A stretch of DNA of 64,000 nucleotides from G963691835 sp963691835 (GCA_963691835.1 OY829383.1:1612001-1676000), one strand, 5' to 3'; positions 35,092 to 45,154 are shown, counted from the stretch's first letter. The notes: generated by a model not told the origin, from the letters alone. Translations and numbers: made by a program.

Positions 35092-36087
35092 TCACAGCTT
35101 CTCCTCCCGGAGGTCGGTGATGATGGACGGGCTCTCGAAGCCGAAGAAATCCCAACTGCTGACCATATGATCAGGCAACGGCGCTTCGACGATCAGGGGA
35201 TCATCCTTAAGGCGGGGCATACTGATTGCGCGGGCGTGCAGATGAAGTTTGCGGGACAGGCCTTCGGCGACCAGGAACGCACCCTCTCCGCCGTACTTGC
35301 CGTCACCCAGGATCGGCGTCCCGGTCTCCGCCATGTGAACACGGAGTTGATGCGTCCGCCCCGTCACGGGGTAGAGCTCGACCCAAGCGACACGGGTGCC
35401 TAACTGCTCGCGAACCCGGTACTCCGTGACGGCCCGCTGTCCATCCGTCTCGTCGACAGTCATCTTCTCGCCGCCCTTGCCCGGTTGCTTGGACAGGGAC
35501 AAGGAGATCCGGCCGGACGGGATCTTCACCTCACCCACGACCAGAGACCAGTAGACCTTCCGTGTCGTCTTCTGACGGAAGGCCGTGGCCGCCCAACGGG
35601 CCGCCGCAGTTGTCCGCGCGAGCACCAGCACACCCGAGGTGTCCCGGTCGAGGCGGTGAACAAGCTTGGGCCGGTCCGGTTTGCCGAAGACCAAGGCATC
35701 CAGGGCACCGTCAACGGATCTCGTGATCCCGGTGCCTCCCTGGACCGCGAGACCGGCGGGCTTATCGATCACCAGGAAATCATCATCGATATGGAGGATC
35801 CGGTCCTCCAGCAGTTTTGCCAACTCCGGATCGACGGTCGGACGAATCCGGCGGCTTTGCGGCGCCGCCTCCGGCAGTGTCTCCGGAAGCGGTGGTACCC
35901 GGACCACCTGGCCCGCGTCGAGCCGGGTGTTGGCCTTCGCCCGCTTACCGTCCACCCGGATCTGTCCCGTGCGCAGAAGCTTCTCGAGCCGGCCATGGTT
36001 CAGGTTCGGAAAATAGCGCTTGAACCACCGGTCCAGGCGTTGGTCCGCGTCGTCGGCCCGGACCGTGACCGTTTGAACACCACTCAT
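35092..36087 (-). CDS. rluC: RluA-family 23S rRNA pseudouridine synthase (RluC-like)
   Basis: The 331-residue enzyme has an N-terminal S4 domain (DQRLDRWFKRYFPNLNHGRLEKLLRTGQIRVDGKRAKANTRL) and a pseudouridine synthase domain with the catalytic aspartate in KLVHRLDRDTSGVLVLART. It ends with PVTGRTHQLRVHM and HLHARAISM. RluC modifies U955, U2504 and U2580 of 23S rRNA in E. coli; RluD or RluA cannot be fully excluded. Its ATG overlaps the crcB stop (ATGA). Confidence 0.9.
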   Translation of the reverse strand: MSGVQTVTVRADDADQRLDRWFKRYFPNLNHGRLEKLLRTGQIRVDGKRAKANTRLDAGQVVRVPPLPETLPEAAPQSRRIRPTVDPELAKLLEDRILHIDDDFLVIDKPAGLAVQGGTGITRSVDGALDALVFGKPDRPKLVHRLDRDTSGVLVLARTTAAARWAATAFRQKTTRKVYWSLVVGEVKIPSGRISLSLSKQPGKGGEKMTVDETDGQRAVTEYRVREQLGTRVAWVELYPVTGRTHQLRVHMAETGTPILGDGKYGGEGAFLVAEGLSRKLHLHARAISMPRLKDDPLIVEAPLPDHMVSSWDFFGFESPSIITDLREEKL

Positions 36088-36476
36088 GAGCCCGCTCCCC
36101 GCGCCAGCACGATCCCCACAAAGGCCGCGGCAATCGACAACGCGACGGAAGCGATGACATAGGCCGACATCGCGATGGTCTGTCCCCGCTCACCAAGAAC
36201 CAGGACATCGAGTGAGAAGGTGGAGAATGTCGTCAGCGCCCCGAACAGCCCGATCCGGAGGCCGGTCGCCAGTTCCGGGGACGGATCCCATCCCCGCTCC
36301 AACGCGCCAATGAGAAGGCCGAGGCCGAAGGAGCCCACAACGTTCACGATGAGTGTGCCCCACGGGAAGCCCGCCCCGAACACAGACAGCGTCAGGGTGT
36401 TGGTCTGCCATCGAAGGAGAGCACCGACCGCCCCACCGAGGGCGACGGCACCAGCCATGGAAAGAGACGTGGTCAT
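36084..36476 (-). CDS. crcB: Fluoride efflux channel
   Basis: A 130-residue membrane protein with four hydrophobic helices, the CrcB/Fluc fluoride channel. GGAVGALLRWQTN, TLIVNVVGSFGLGLLIGAL and GLFGALTTFSTFSLDVL contain the conserved arginine, asparagine and phenylalanine-threonine-serine pore elements. It acts as an antiparallel dimer. ATG 36476 is the family start; the upstream extension overlaps DUF1028. No fluoride riboswitch is visible in the short gap upstream. It overlaps rluC by four bases. Confidence 0.92.
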   Translation of the reverse strand: MTTSLSMAGAVALGGAVGALLRWQTNTLTLSVFGAGFPWGTLIVNVVGSFGLGLLIGALERGWDPSPELATGLRIGLFGALTTFSTFSLDVLVLGERGQTIAMSAYVIASVALSIAAAFVGIVLARGAGS

Positions 36477-36525
36477 GGGCGGCGGTGATACAGCAAGGAC
36501 GCGGTCCGATCCATCGTGGTGTCGG

Positions 36526-37233
36526 TCAATCGAGACCAAGTGCCTTCTTCCGCGCGGTCGCATCCGCCAGCAGCTTCGGATCGACGGGGACGGTATCGGG
36601 CTCCAGCACGCGGACCCGGAAGCCGTCCCGTTCGGGCCCATAGCGGTTGTAGAGAGAACGAAGATCAGAAAGGGGGGTGTCCGACCAATCCACCCTCAAG
36701 TCGAAGACGGGAAAACTGTCCTCTCCGACCGCAATAACCTGGGCGGAGTGAACGGTGCCGGTTTCTCCGCCCGCGGCCTCTCCCGCCTCAATCGCGGCCA
36801 ACAACCGCTCACCGAGAGGTCTGGCACTGTCCGCTTCGAACGCCTTGATCATCGATGGCGGAACATCCGGATGGTCGATGATGTTTCCGATGGCAACACA
36901 GCCGTTTCCATGGGCGTCGCCGTGGATCGAGTAAATCCGGTCACCATGGAACGCCGCGGTTCGGCCAGCGGCATCCACGCAGGCAAGCTGCCGCCAGCCG
37001 ATATCGGTGCTGCTCGCGGCCAGGGCGGCAATGGTCTCGTCCGCCGTACAACCGCTTTCCAGGAGCTCGAGCCCGCGCGGCCCCAGTCTTGGATCCGTGC
37101 GGTGCTGGGTCAGCACGCCACCGACACCCGCCTTCAAATGGCAGCACCGGCTGCCGACCGCCGCATTCGAGGTGGTGATCACAGCCCCGAACTGTCCGGT
37201 TTCGGCACATCGGGCAATGAGTGAAAACGTCAT
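36526..37233 (-). CDS. DUF1028 domain protein (Ntn-hydrolase fold)
   Basis: The 235-residue protein opens MTFSLIARCAETGQFGAVITTSNAAVGSRC and contains QHRTDPRLGPRGLELLESG and the RQLACVDAAGRTAAFHGD segment typical of DUF1028. Members resemble Ntn hydrolases and are of unknown biological role. Start ATG 37233 matches the family N-terminus. It is the first gene of the minus-strand run to crcB and diverges from the amidohydrolase gene. Confidence 0.85.
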   Translation of the reverse strand: MTFSLIARCAETGQFGAVITTSNAAVGSRCCHLKAGVGGVLTQHRTDPRLGPRGLELLESGCTADETIAALAASSTDIGWRQLACVDAAGRTAAFHGDRIYSIHGDAHGNGCVAIGNIIDHPDVPPSMIKAFEADSARPLGERLLAAIEAGEAAGGETGTVHSAQVIAVGEDSFPVFDLRVDWSDTPLSDLRSLYNRYGPERDGFRVRVLEPDTVPVDPKLLADATARKKALGLD

Positions 37234-37377
37234 GACGGAGCCTCCGTTAAATCGGCTAACATTCGCGAGGATGGTGACGGGAACCGAACGGCTTGGGAAT
37301 GCGTTCCGGGTTATGGGACCCTTGCCCCGACATCCGAGAGAGACCCTCGATCCTATGAGCGACAACAGGACTTTGCC

Positions 37378-39003
37378 ATGACACTTCATGCCGACACAGT
37401 GATCCGGAACGGCCGTATCTCGACCCTCGACGGATCCAGCAGCGTCGTGCAGGCACTGGCAGCGCGACGGGGACGCATTGTCGCGGTTGGCGACGACTCC
37501 GATTTGGAGGGATTGATCGGACCAGAGACATCCGTTCTGGATTTGGACGGGCGCACGGCCATCCCAGGCATCGTCGACAGCCACTGCCACCCTGATTCCT
37601 ATGCCGCGCGGATTGCCCGGTGGCATCTTCTCAGCCCCGACCGGGTCCGCTCTCGGGACGACGTTCTGAGCCGCATTCGGGAGGTTTGCGCGTCGCTTGC
37701 ACCGGACGACTGGTTCGTCGGCTACCGGCTGAATGAGAACAAGTCCGGCGGCTACCCCACCTTGGAGGAACTGGATGCGGCGACCGGCGGGCGCCCTCTG
37801 TTCATCCTCCGAACCGACGGTCATATCGGGCTGGCAAACTCCGCCGCGTTCCGCGCCTGTCAGATCGGCCCGGATGCGGAGAATCCGCCATTCGGTCAAT
37901 TCGACCGGCATCCGGAGACGGGCGCGTTCACGGGCCTCGTGCGGGAGACGGCGGCGCATATCTTTCTCGACCGGATTCACGCAACCGACACACCAGAATC
38001 CTTGGCCGATGGGCTGGAAAGGGTCTTCGAGGAGTGGAGCCGGTACGGCATCACCTCAGTCTACAATTCGCTGACACCGTCCAAGGCGATCGGGGCGTAT
38101 CAGATGATGCGCGACCAAGGTCGGCTCGGCATGCGGGTCGGCATCATCGCCTCGGGCCGGGAGGCAGGGCTGGTCGAGAGCCTGATCGCGGCGGGGGTCC
38201 GCTCCGGCTTTGGCGATGACTGGGTCCGGATGATCGGTGTGGAATGGTGCCCGGACTGCTCAACCAGCGGACGGACGGCCGCCTACCACACACCGTATGT
38301 CGGCACGCCGGTTGAAGGGGAGCCTGTGCCCAATACTGGCATGCTTCTCTACGAACTCGACGATATGAAGGCGCGCGCCACGGCGGCTCATAGAGCGGGG
38401 CTGCTGGTGATGATCGAGGGGGTCGGCGACCGGGGCATCGACTTCGCGCTGGATGCCATCGAGGCGGCGCTAGAGGCGAAGCCCATGGTCGATCATCGGA
38501 TGCGGGTGGAGCATTGCTGCTTCGTGACCCCGCCGCTCTTGAAGCGCATCAAGGACTTGGGTGTCGTCGATTCCTCTGCGACCGGCTTCATGTACGAGTT
38601 GGGTGATGCCTACATCGCCAACCGCGGCGCCGAGGCGATGGCCGATATGTGGCCGCACCGGGCGCTGATCGACGCCGGCATTCCAGCACCCGGCCACTCA
38701 GACGCCATGGTCTGCTCCGCCAATCCCTGGACCGCACTCTGGGCGATGGTGAACCGGCGGACGGATACCGGTCAGTCTCTCAATTCCGCGCAGGGCATCA
38801 CCGTAGAAGAAGCGCTGCGGGCGTACACAACACTTGGCGCCTATTCCGGCCGGGAAGAAGCGGACAAAGGATCACTGGAGGTCGGGAAACTCTGCGACGT
38901 TGCCGTGTTGGACCGCCACATCTTCGACATCCCGACCGACGAAATCCGGGAGATCCAAGTCGATATGACCGTACTGGACGGGCGGGTCGTCTGGGAGCGC
39001 TAG
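37378..39003 (+). CDS. Amidohydrolase family protein (YtcJ-like)
   Basis: A 541-residue metal-dependent amidohydrolase. It shows a composite beta-sandwich start (DTVIRNGRISTLDG), the metal motif GIVDSHCHPDSY, LRTDGHIGLANSAAF, a central MIGVEWCPDCSTSGRTAAY region, HRMRVEHCCFVTP, and the C-terminal PAPGHSDAMVCSANPW and LCDVAVLDRHIFDIP. This arrangement matches the large YtcJ/exoenzyme-regulatory amidohydrolases, whose substrates are mostly unknown amides or lactams. It is convergent with chrR (12-base gap). Confidence 0.87.
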   Translation: MTLHADTVIRNGRISTLDGSSSVVQALAARRGRIVAVGDDSDLEGLIGPETSVLDLDGRTAIPGIVDSHCHPDSYAARIARWHLLSPDRVRSRDDVLSRIREVCASLAPDDWFVGYRLNENKSGGYPTLEELDAATGGRPLFILRTDGHIGLANSAAFRACQIGPDAENPPFGQFDRHPETGAFTGLVRETAAHIFLDRIHATDTPESLADGLERVFEEWSRYGITSVYNSLTPSKAIGAYQMMRDQGRLGMRVGIIASGREAGLVESLIAAGVRSGFGDDWVRMIGVEWCPDCSTSGRTAAYHTPYVGTPVEGEPVPNTGMLLYELDDMKARATAAHRAGLLVMIEGVGDRGIDFALDAIEAALEAKPMVDHRMRVEHCCFVTPPLLKRIKDLGVVDSSATGFMYELGDAYIANRGAEAMADMWPHRALIDAGIPAPGHSDAMVCSANPWTALWAMVNRRTDTGQSLNSAQGITVEEALRAYTTLGAYSGREEADKGSLEVGKLCDVAVLDRHIFDIPTDEIREIQVDMTVLDGRVVWER

Positions 39004-39015
39004 GCGGCGCCCGGT

Positions 39016-39696
39016 CTAGTAGCGCATGAAGACGTTGAGGAACCTGCCAACCGGGCCGGTCAGGCGCAGGCCGCCATCGACGACCGCGAAACAAAGGCAT
39101 TCCTCATCGGCCTCGGCCACCGGCTGGTGGTCGATGTCACTGGTCGCGAAGGCCACATCGCCCCGGGCATAGAGGCCGGTTTCGTCCGTGAACGCCCCCT
39201 TAAGGACAAGGGTCAGCTCGTTGCCGTGGTGGGTATGCTGAGGTACCGCCTCGCCCGGACGAATGCGGATGAGCGAGGACTGAAACCCGTTCTCATCGTC
39301 AGAGAGCCGAAGATCGCGAATGCCACGGCCAACCGTCCGCCAGGGAAGCGATTCGATATCCCCCGCAAGCCGGCTGCGCAGTGGCTCCGGAATGAGCTTC
39401 TGGGTCTCCTCGGAGAACGCTGGTTCCCGACGGGCGACAAGCGGCTTGGCTTCCGGAGCGTCCAGCATCGCCATGACATTCTGGCGCGCGTCGCTTCCAA
39501 CCAACGCGGGCTCGATCTCATCGATCAGCGCGCCGCCGACGCTCTCCATCGCGCGGACCTTTTCCCGGCACATGGGACAGAGGGCCAAATGGGTCGCGAT
39601 CAGCACGCTCGCCTGTTCGTTCATGCTGCCGGTCGCATACTCCAGCAGCATGTCTTCGCTTGGATGGTGGCGCGGCGTCGTATTCATGGTCGTCAT
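39016..39696 (-). CDS. chrR: ChrR-family anti-sigma factor with cupin domain
   Basis: The 226-residue protein matches zinc-dependent ChrR, which holds the ECF sigma factor RpoE inactive until singlet oxygen or organic peroxide triggers its release. The N-terminal anti-sigma domain has H10/H11 and the zinc motif H36-x3-C40-x2-C43 (HLALCPMC). The C-terminal cupin shows PQHTHHGNELTLVLKG and DIDHQP metal ligands. The ATG overlaps the rpoE stop by four bases. Both domains are complete, so it should still respond to the oxidant. Confidence 0.93.
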   Translation of the reverse strand: MTTMNTTPRHHPSEDMLLEYATGSMNEQASVLIATHLALCPMCREKVRAMESVGGALIDEIEPALVGSDARQNVMAMLDAPEAKPLVARREPAFSEETQKLIPEPLRSRLAGDIESLPWRTVGRGIRDLRLSDDENGFQSSLIRIRPGEAVPQHTHHGNELTLVLKGAFTDETGLYARGDVAFATSDIDHQPVAEADEECLCFAVVDGGLRLTGPVGRFLNVFMRY

Positions 39697-40238
39697 TCCG
39701 TCTCATCAAGCAGGCTCCGCAGCCTCGCAAGGCCCAAGCGAATCCTGGATTTGACCGTTCCCAAGGGCAGGCCGAGATCCTCGGCAATATCCCGATGGGA
39801 GCGATCGTCGTAATAAGCAAGGCGGATCAGGTCCGCCTGTTCGGTCGGCAGAGCGCTGAGGACAGCTTTCAACCGCTTCTCGTTCTGTGTGCTCTCGATC
39901 ACCGTGTCGGCGGGCGTCGGCTCAGACGGCACCAAGGCCGGGTCTTCAGGATCAAGTTCCGGCCGGGATTCCCGCCGAATCCGATCGATCCTTTTGTTCC
40001 GCGCGATGGTGAAGATCCACGTGCTCGCGCTCGCCTGCCTCCGGTCAAAGCTCTCCGCTTTTCGCCATACCGTGATCATGGCTTCCTGCATCACGTCTTC
40101 AGCCGTCGATTCGTCGCAGCCCAAACGCAGCAGATATGATTTCAAACGTGGTGCGAAATGATCGAAAAGAGACCCGAACGCCGCCTTGTCGCGGTCAGTT
40201 GCAATCGCCTCAATCAATCCGTCGTGAACCAGGGCCAT
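39693..40238 (-). CDS. rpoE: ECF sigma factor RpoE (ECF11-type)
   Basis: A 181-residue group IV sigma factor. Region 2 reads FDHFAPRLKSYLLRLGCDESTAEDVMQEAMITVWRKAESFDRRQASASTWIFTIARNKRIDRIRR. A linker follows, then region 4 (LPTEQADLIRLAYYDDRSHRDIAEDLGLPLGTVKSRIRLGLARL). It pairs with the downstream chrR through an ATGA overlap, the arrangement of the singlet-oxygen response. ATG 40238 matches the usual start of the family; a longer start at 40319 is possible. An ECF11-like promoter lies about 95 bases upstream of the start, fitting autoregulation. Confidence 0.93.
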   Translation of the reverse strand: MALVHDGLIEAIATDRDKAAFGSLFDHFAPRLKSYLLRLGCDESTAEDVMQEAMITVWRKAESFDRRQASASTWIFTIARNKRIDRIRRESRPELDPEDPALVPSEPTPADTVIESTQNEKRLKAVLSALPTEQADLIRLAYYDDRSHRDIAEDLGLPLGTVKSRIRLGLARLRSLLDETE

Positions 40239-40337
40239 GCCGGGGTCCCGAGAACGCTGTCTACCAACCTGTTTTATCTGGCGAACGGCGTTGATCACAA
40301 GCGGACCCTCTCCACGCATTCATATTGCCCACAATTA

Positions 40338-40367
40338 TCTTTACGGTTCGCAGACGAGTTTGGATCA
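40338..40367 (-). promoter_or_regulatory. Candidate RpoE (ECF11) promoter of rpoE-chrR
   Basis: On the minus strand TGATCC (40367-40362) is followed by 18 bases and TAAAGA (40343-40338). ECF11 promoters described in Rhodobacter carry TGATCC about 18 bases before TAAGA-like -10 sequences. The site would start transcription near 40331, upstream of rpoE. Confidence 0.6.
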
Positions 40368-40519
40368 TGGCGCCGTTCCTCGAAGAACATTCAACCAGCA
40401 CGGAGGCGACAAACTCTCGTCAAATTAGGCGGATTGAATCTCGGCGCATGAGATGGCATGCCATCACTCGCGGAACCAAGAACCGGGTCTCTGGAAACGC
40501 GCATCAAACGGATTACTCG

Positions 40520-41038
40520 ATGTCGAAGAAACTTCTTCTTTGCTGGATATTGACGGTCATCGTGACGGCCACGGGGGCCGGACCGGCACTCGCGCAGCAG
40601 CCCACACATCTGGGCGGCAACGGTGACTGGATGGCCTACACCTTTGAAAGTTCGGGAAATCTGGTCTGCTACATGGCCAGCGCGCCGACGACGCAGAAAG
40701 GCGACTACACCCGCCGCGGCGACGCCTATGCCCTGGTCACCCACCGGCCGACCCAAGGCTCCCGGGACGTGGTCAGCATCGTCGCTGGATACACCTACCG
40801 GGAGAATTCAGAGGTTTCGGTGAAGATCGGAAGCAATGGCTTTGACATGTTTACGTCCGGAGACCGGGCTTATCCGGCGGGTCCCGCGGACGACAAAAAA
40901 CTTGTCAGCGCGATGATCAAGGGCTCCCGCATGGTCGTGACAGGGGTGTCGACCCGGGGGACAGTGACGACGGACACCTATTCCCTCCGCGGCTTCACAG
41001 CGACCCGCAAGATGATCGACAAGGCCTGCGACAGCTAA
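40520..41038 (+). CDS. Exported invasion-associated locus B (IalB)-like protein
   Basis: The 172-residue protein has a cleavable signal peptide (MSKKLLLCWILTVIVTATGAGPALA, cleavage after ALA). A domain of the IalB type follows: GDWMAYTFESSGNLVCYMASAPTT, VTHRPTQGSRDVVSIVAGYTY and LRGFTATRKMIDKACD. IalB-like proteins are common in alphaproteobacteria, periplasmic or surface-attached, and mostly of unknown function despite the name. Start ATG 40520 immediately precedes the signal. It diverges from rpoE; whether RpoE controls it is not evident. Confidence 0.83.
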   Translation: MSKKLLLCWILTVIVTATGAGPALAQQPTHLGGNGDWMAYTFESSGNLVCYMASAPTTQKGDYTRRGDAYALVTHRPTQGSRDVVSIVAGYTYRENSEVSVKIGSNGFDMFTSGDRAYPAGPADDKKLVSAMIKGSRMVVTGVSTRGTVTTDTYSLRGFTATRKMIDKACDS

Positions 41039-41124
41039 GCCCGACTCGGCAATCGGACTCGTCCGAAAGGGTTCATTCGGGATGGGGACTTGCCTAAGGG
41101 GCGGGATCTCCTCATGTTGCGCCC

Positions 41125-42279
<1,155 letters not shown>

Positions 42280-42415
42280 TCGCACTTCAAAAGCGGTCAA
42301 AAACGTACAAATACAACGTTAAATCGGTCGTTTAATGACGCTTCGGGAATTGAAACCCGGGGTGATGTTTATTACGTTAATGTCCGAGTCCAACCACCCA
42401 AAGAGGGCATCCACC

Positions 42416-43147
42416 ATGGCACTAGACCGGCGGACGATGACCCGAGCGCAGGCAGAGGCGTCAGAGATCGACGTCGGCCTTCGGGAGTACATGCTCGGTG
42501 TCTATAACAACATGTGCATCGGGCTTGCGATCACCGGCCTGTTTGCAATCGGCGTTTCTAACCTGGCCGTCTCGAACGGCGAACTGACGAGCCTCGGCAT
42601 CGCGATCTACGCGTCGCCGTTGAAGTGGGTCATCATGCTGGCCCCGATCGGCTTGGTCCTTCTGTTCTCAGCACGGATCCATGCGATGTCGGCGTCCACC
42701 GCCCGCATGGTGTTTTGGCTGTACGCCGCGTTGATGGGCCTGTCGCTGTCCTCGATCCTGCTCGTCTACACGGGTGAGAGCGTTGCGCGCGTCTTCTTCA
42801 TCACGGCTGCCGCCTTCGCGGGGCTGAGCCTCTTCGGCTACACGATGAAGAAAGACATCTCCGGCTGGGGCTCGTTCCTGTTCATGGGCCTGATCGGCAT
42901 CGTGATCGCCAGCATCGTGAACATCTTCATTGGCTCCTCGGCGATGCAGTTCGCGATCTCGGTGATCGGCGTGCTGGTGTTCGCCGGCCTCACCGCCTAC
43001 GACACCCAGCAGATCAAAGAGATGTACTGGGAAGCCGACAGCGAAGAGGTTGCCGCGAAGAAGTCGATCCTGGGCGCCCTTCGCCTCTACCTCGACTTCA
43101 TCAACCTGTTCATCATGCTGATGATGCTGTTCGGCAACCGCGAATAG
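42416..43147 (+). CDS. Bax inhibitor-1/YccA family membrane protein
   Basis: A 243-residue protein with about seven hydrophobic helices. The N-terminal REYMLGVYNNMCIGLAITGLFA is followed by repeated membrane segments, and the family's end pattern is YDTQQIKEMYWE...ILGALRLYLDFINLFIMLMMLFG. Relatives (YbhL, YccA, TMBIM) form calcium-leak channels or modulate FtsH. ATG 42416 has AAAGAGGG upstream; the longer start (42335) adds residues unlike the family. The 136-base region before it is where ybhL-type leader RNAs are known in alphaproteobacteria. Confidence 0.9.
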   Translation: MALDRRTMTRAQAEASEIDVGLREYMLGVYNNMCIGLAITGLFAIGVSNLAVSNGELTSLGIAIYASPLKWVIMLAPIGLVLLFSARIHAMSASTARMVFWLYAALMGLSLSSILLVYTGESVARVFFITAAAFAGLSLFGYTMKKDISGWGSFLFMGLIGIVIASIVNIFIGSSAMQFAISVIGVLVFAGLTAYDTQQIKEMYWEADSEEVAAKKSILGALRLYLDFINLFIMLMMLFGNRE

Positions 43148-43175
43148 TACGGTTCCGCAGGTTTGAGTTTGGTCG

Positions 43176-43207
43176 CCGCCCGGGTCTTTCCCGGGCGGTT
43201 TCCTTTT
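43176..43207 (+). terminator. Intrinsic terminator after the Bax-inhibitor-1 gene
   Basis: CCGCCCGGG (43176-43184), loop TCTTT, CCCGGGCGG (43190-43198), then TTTCCTTTT. It is placed 28 bases after the stop and before the convergent hutH end. Confidence 0.85.
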
Positions 43208-43213
43208 GAGACC

Positions 43214-44764
43214 TCAGTTCGGGTCAAGCGGCGGCATCGTGATCCCAGCCGCTTTGGGCAGGGAGCCGGACCGTACCAACGCGTTCGCCGCTTCGATATC
43301 TGTCGCCATGAACCGGTCCTCCTTGAGGGAGGGCACCGATTTCCGCAACAGACGGATGGCATCGTCCAGGACCGGGCTGGTCTTGAGAGGCCCGCGCATC
43401 TCAATCCCCTGGGCACCGACCAGAAGCTCCACCGCAACGATCCGCCCCAGATTGTCGACCATGTCCAGGAGCCGCCGGGCCGCGTGGGCGGCCATGGAGA
43501 CGTGATCCTCCTGGTTCGCACTTGTTGGTGTCGAGTCGACTGAGCACGGGGCCGCCCGCTGCTTGTTTTCCGACATCAACGCCGCGGTGGTGACTTCGGC
43601 GATCATGAACCCTGAGTTCACGCCCGGATCGGGGCTCAGGAACGCGGGCAGACCAAAGCTCAACGCCGGATCCACAAGAAGCGCGATCCGTCTCTGGGTG
43701 ACGGCACCGATCTCGGCGATGGCCAGCGCCATCTGATCGGCGGCGAAGGCGACAGGCTCCGCGTGGAAATTCCCGCCAGAGAGGATGGCGGGGCCGTCTT
43801 CCTCGTCCGCGAAGACAAGCGGGTTGTCGGTTGCGGCATTGGCCTCGACGGCGAGCGTCGCGCCGGCCTGCCGAAGCAGATCCAGGCAGGCCCCCATGAC
43901 CTGGGGCTGACAGCGGATGCAGTATGGGTCCTGGACCCGCTCATCCCCTTCCCGATGGCTCTCCCGGATCTCGGAGCCGGCCATCAGGGCCCTCAAGGTC
44001 CGCGCCGCCTCAATCTGCCCCGCGTGGCCCCGCACCGAGTGGATCGCGGGACGGAAGGGGGCGGCAGACCCCATGGCCGCGTCGGTGGCCAGAGCGCCGG
44101 TAACAAGGGCGGTCTCCGCGCACCGCCACGTCTCGAACAACCCGGCAAGCGCCAGCGCGGTCGAGACCTGGGTCCCGTTGATCATCGCCAGCCCTTCCTT
44201 GGGCCCGAGAACAACCGGGGTCAGACCCGCCGCTGCCAAGGCATCGGCACCTGGGAGACGCTTGCCGCCGAACTCGGCCTCCCCCTCGCCGATCATCACA
44301 GCGGTCACATGGGCAAGCGGCGCCAGATCTCCGGACGCGCCGACCGAACCCTGCCCGGGCACCACCGGCAGCACGCCTGCGGCCAGCATGCCCTCCAGCA
44401 GGGTGACGATCTCCCAGCGCACGCCCGACACCCCCCGGCCGAGCGACAGAAGCTTCAAGGCGATGACCAGCCGGACAACGGGACCCGGCAACGGATCCCC
44501 GACGCCGGAGCAATGGGACAGGATCAGGTTCCGCTGCAGCCGTTCGGTCTCACCTGGCGCGATCCGGGTAGAGGCGAGCTTGCCGAAGCCCGTGTTCACG
44601 CCGTAGACCGCCGCGTCACCAGCGGCAGCATCCCGAATCACGGCGGCTGACCGCTCGACCCTCTCCTTCGCATCGGCGGCGAGCGTCACCGGCCCGTCCC
44701 CCCGATAGATCCGCTCCAACTCCGCAAGCGTGGTCGCGCCCGGGGTCACGTCCATGGTCATCAT
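43214..44764 (-). CDS. hutH: Histidine ammonia-lyase
   Basis: The 516-residue enzyme deaminates histidine to urocanate. The MIO prosthetic group forms from Ala-Ser-Gly in GSVGASGDLAPLAH (near residue 143). VYGVNTGFGKL, the conserved NGTQVS segment and QDPYCIRCQPQVMGA confirm the family. The gene is complete and has no other hut gene beside it in the window. It diverges from the glycine-riboswitch/gcv operon, which also feeds one-carbon and ammonia metabolism. Confidence 0.95.
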   Translation of the reverse strand: MMTMDVTPGATTLAELERIYRGDGPVTLAADAKERVERSAAVIRDAAAGDAAVYGVNTGFGKLASTRIAPGETERLQRNLILSHCSGVGDPLPGPVVRLVIALKLLSLGRGVSGVRWEIVTLLEGMLAAGVLPVVPGQGSVGASGDLAPLAHVTAVMIGEGEAEFGGKRLPGADALAAAGLTPVVLGPKEGLAMINGTQVSTALALAGLFETWRCAETALVTGALATDAAMGSAAPFRPAIHSVRGHAGQIEAARTLRALMAGSEIRESHREGDERVQDPYCIRCQPQVMGACLDLLRQAGATLAVEANAATDNPLVFADEEDGPAILSGGNFHAEPVAFAADQMALAIAEIGAVTQRRIALLVDPALSFGLPAFLSPDPGVNSGFMIAEVTTAALMSENKQRAAPCSVDSTPTSANQEDHVSMAAHAARRLLDMVDNLGRIVAVELLVGAQGIEMRGPLKTSPVLDDAIRLLRKSVPSLKEDRFMATDIEAANALVRSGSLPKAAGITMPPLDPN

Positions 44765-44865
44765 CCTTTGTGCTGATTGCCGCTGCTTCGGCCCCGGGAG
44801 TGTGCCATGTCCGCCAGCTCATCGCGCCGCTAATCCGTCTTCCGACGACGGATGCGCGACAGCGG

Positions 44866-44894
44866 TTGGAAGTTTCGGCCGGGTACAGTACAGT
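44866..44894 (+). promoter_or_regulatory. Candidate promoter of the gcv operon
   Basis: TTGGAA (44866-44871) and TACAGT (44889-44894), spaced by 17 bases, each match four of six consensus positions. The riboswitch begins about ten bases after the expected start. A perfect dyad ATCCGTC/GACGGAT lies just upstream (44833-44853). Confidence 0.4.
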
Positions 44895-44904
44895 CTGATC
44901 AGCC

Positions 44905-45105
44905 GACGACCCGCGAGGGAGAGACTGGCCGGGAAACCGGCTGGCGCCGAAGGAGCAACCGCCCCGGAAACTCTCAGGCAAAAGGACCTCGCGGCGAGGG
45001 AACTCTGGAAAGCCGGGCGGCGCATGCCGCTCCACCGAAGGGGTAAGCCGGTCTGCCGTCGTGCAGACGCAGGTGAATCTCTCAGGTTCCACGACAGAGG
45101 GGGCC
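44905..45105 (+). ncRNA. Tandem glycine riboswitch
   Basis: Two glycine aptamers lie in series before gcvT. The first is closed by CCGCGAGG (44911-44918) with CCTCGCGG (44987-44994) and contains GGGAGAGACTGG, GGCGCCGAAGGAGCAA and ACTCTCAGGCAAAAGGACC. The second is closed by GGAAC (44999-45003) with GTTCC (45086-45090) and contains CACCGAAGGGGTAAGCC and AATCTCTCAGG. Both are intact. Glycine binding usually turns on the cleavage system genes. The gcvT ribosome site (GGAGGA) lies about 50 bases downstream, so control may be at translation or transcription. Confidence 0.95.
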
Positions 45106-45154
45106 GGATGCTCGGGAGACCGGGCGGAGGCATACTGTCGTCGGAGGATCCCGC

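Noticed and set aside
36477..36525. Fluoride riboswitch before crcB
   Set aside because: The gap is only 49 bases and lacks the conserved fluoride aptamer; crcB is in an operon with an upstream gene.
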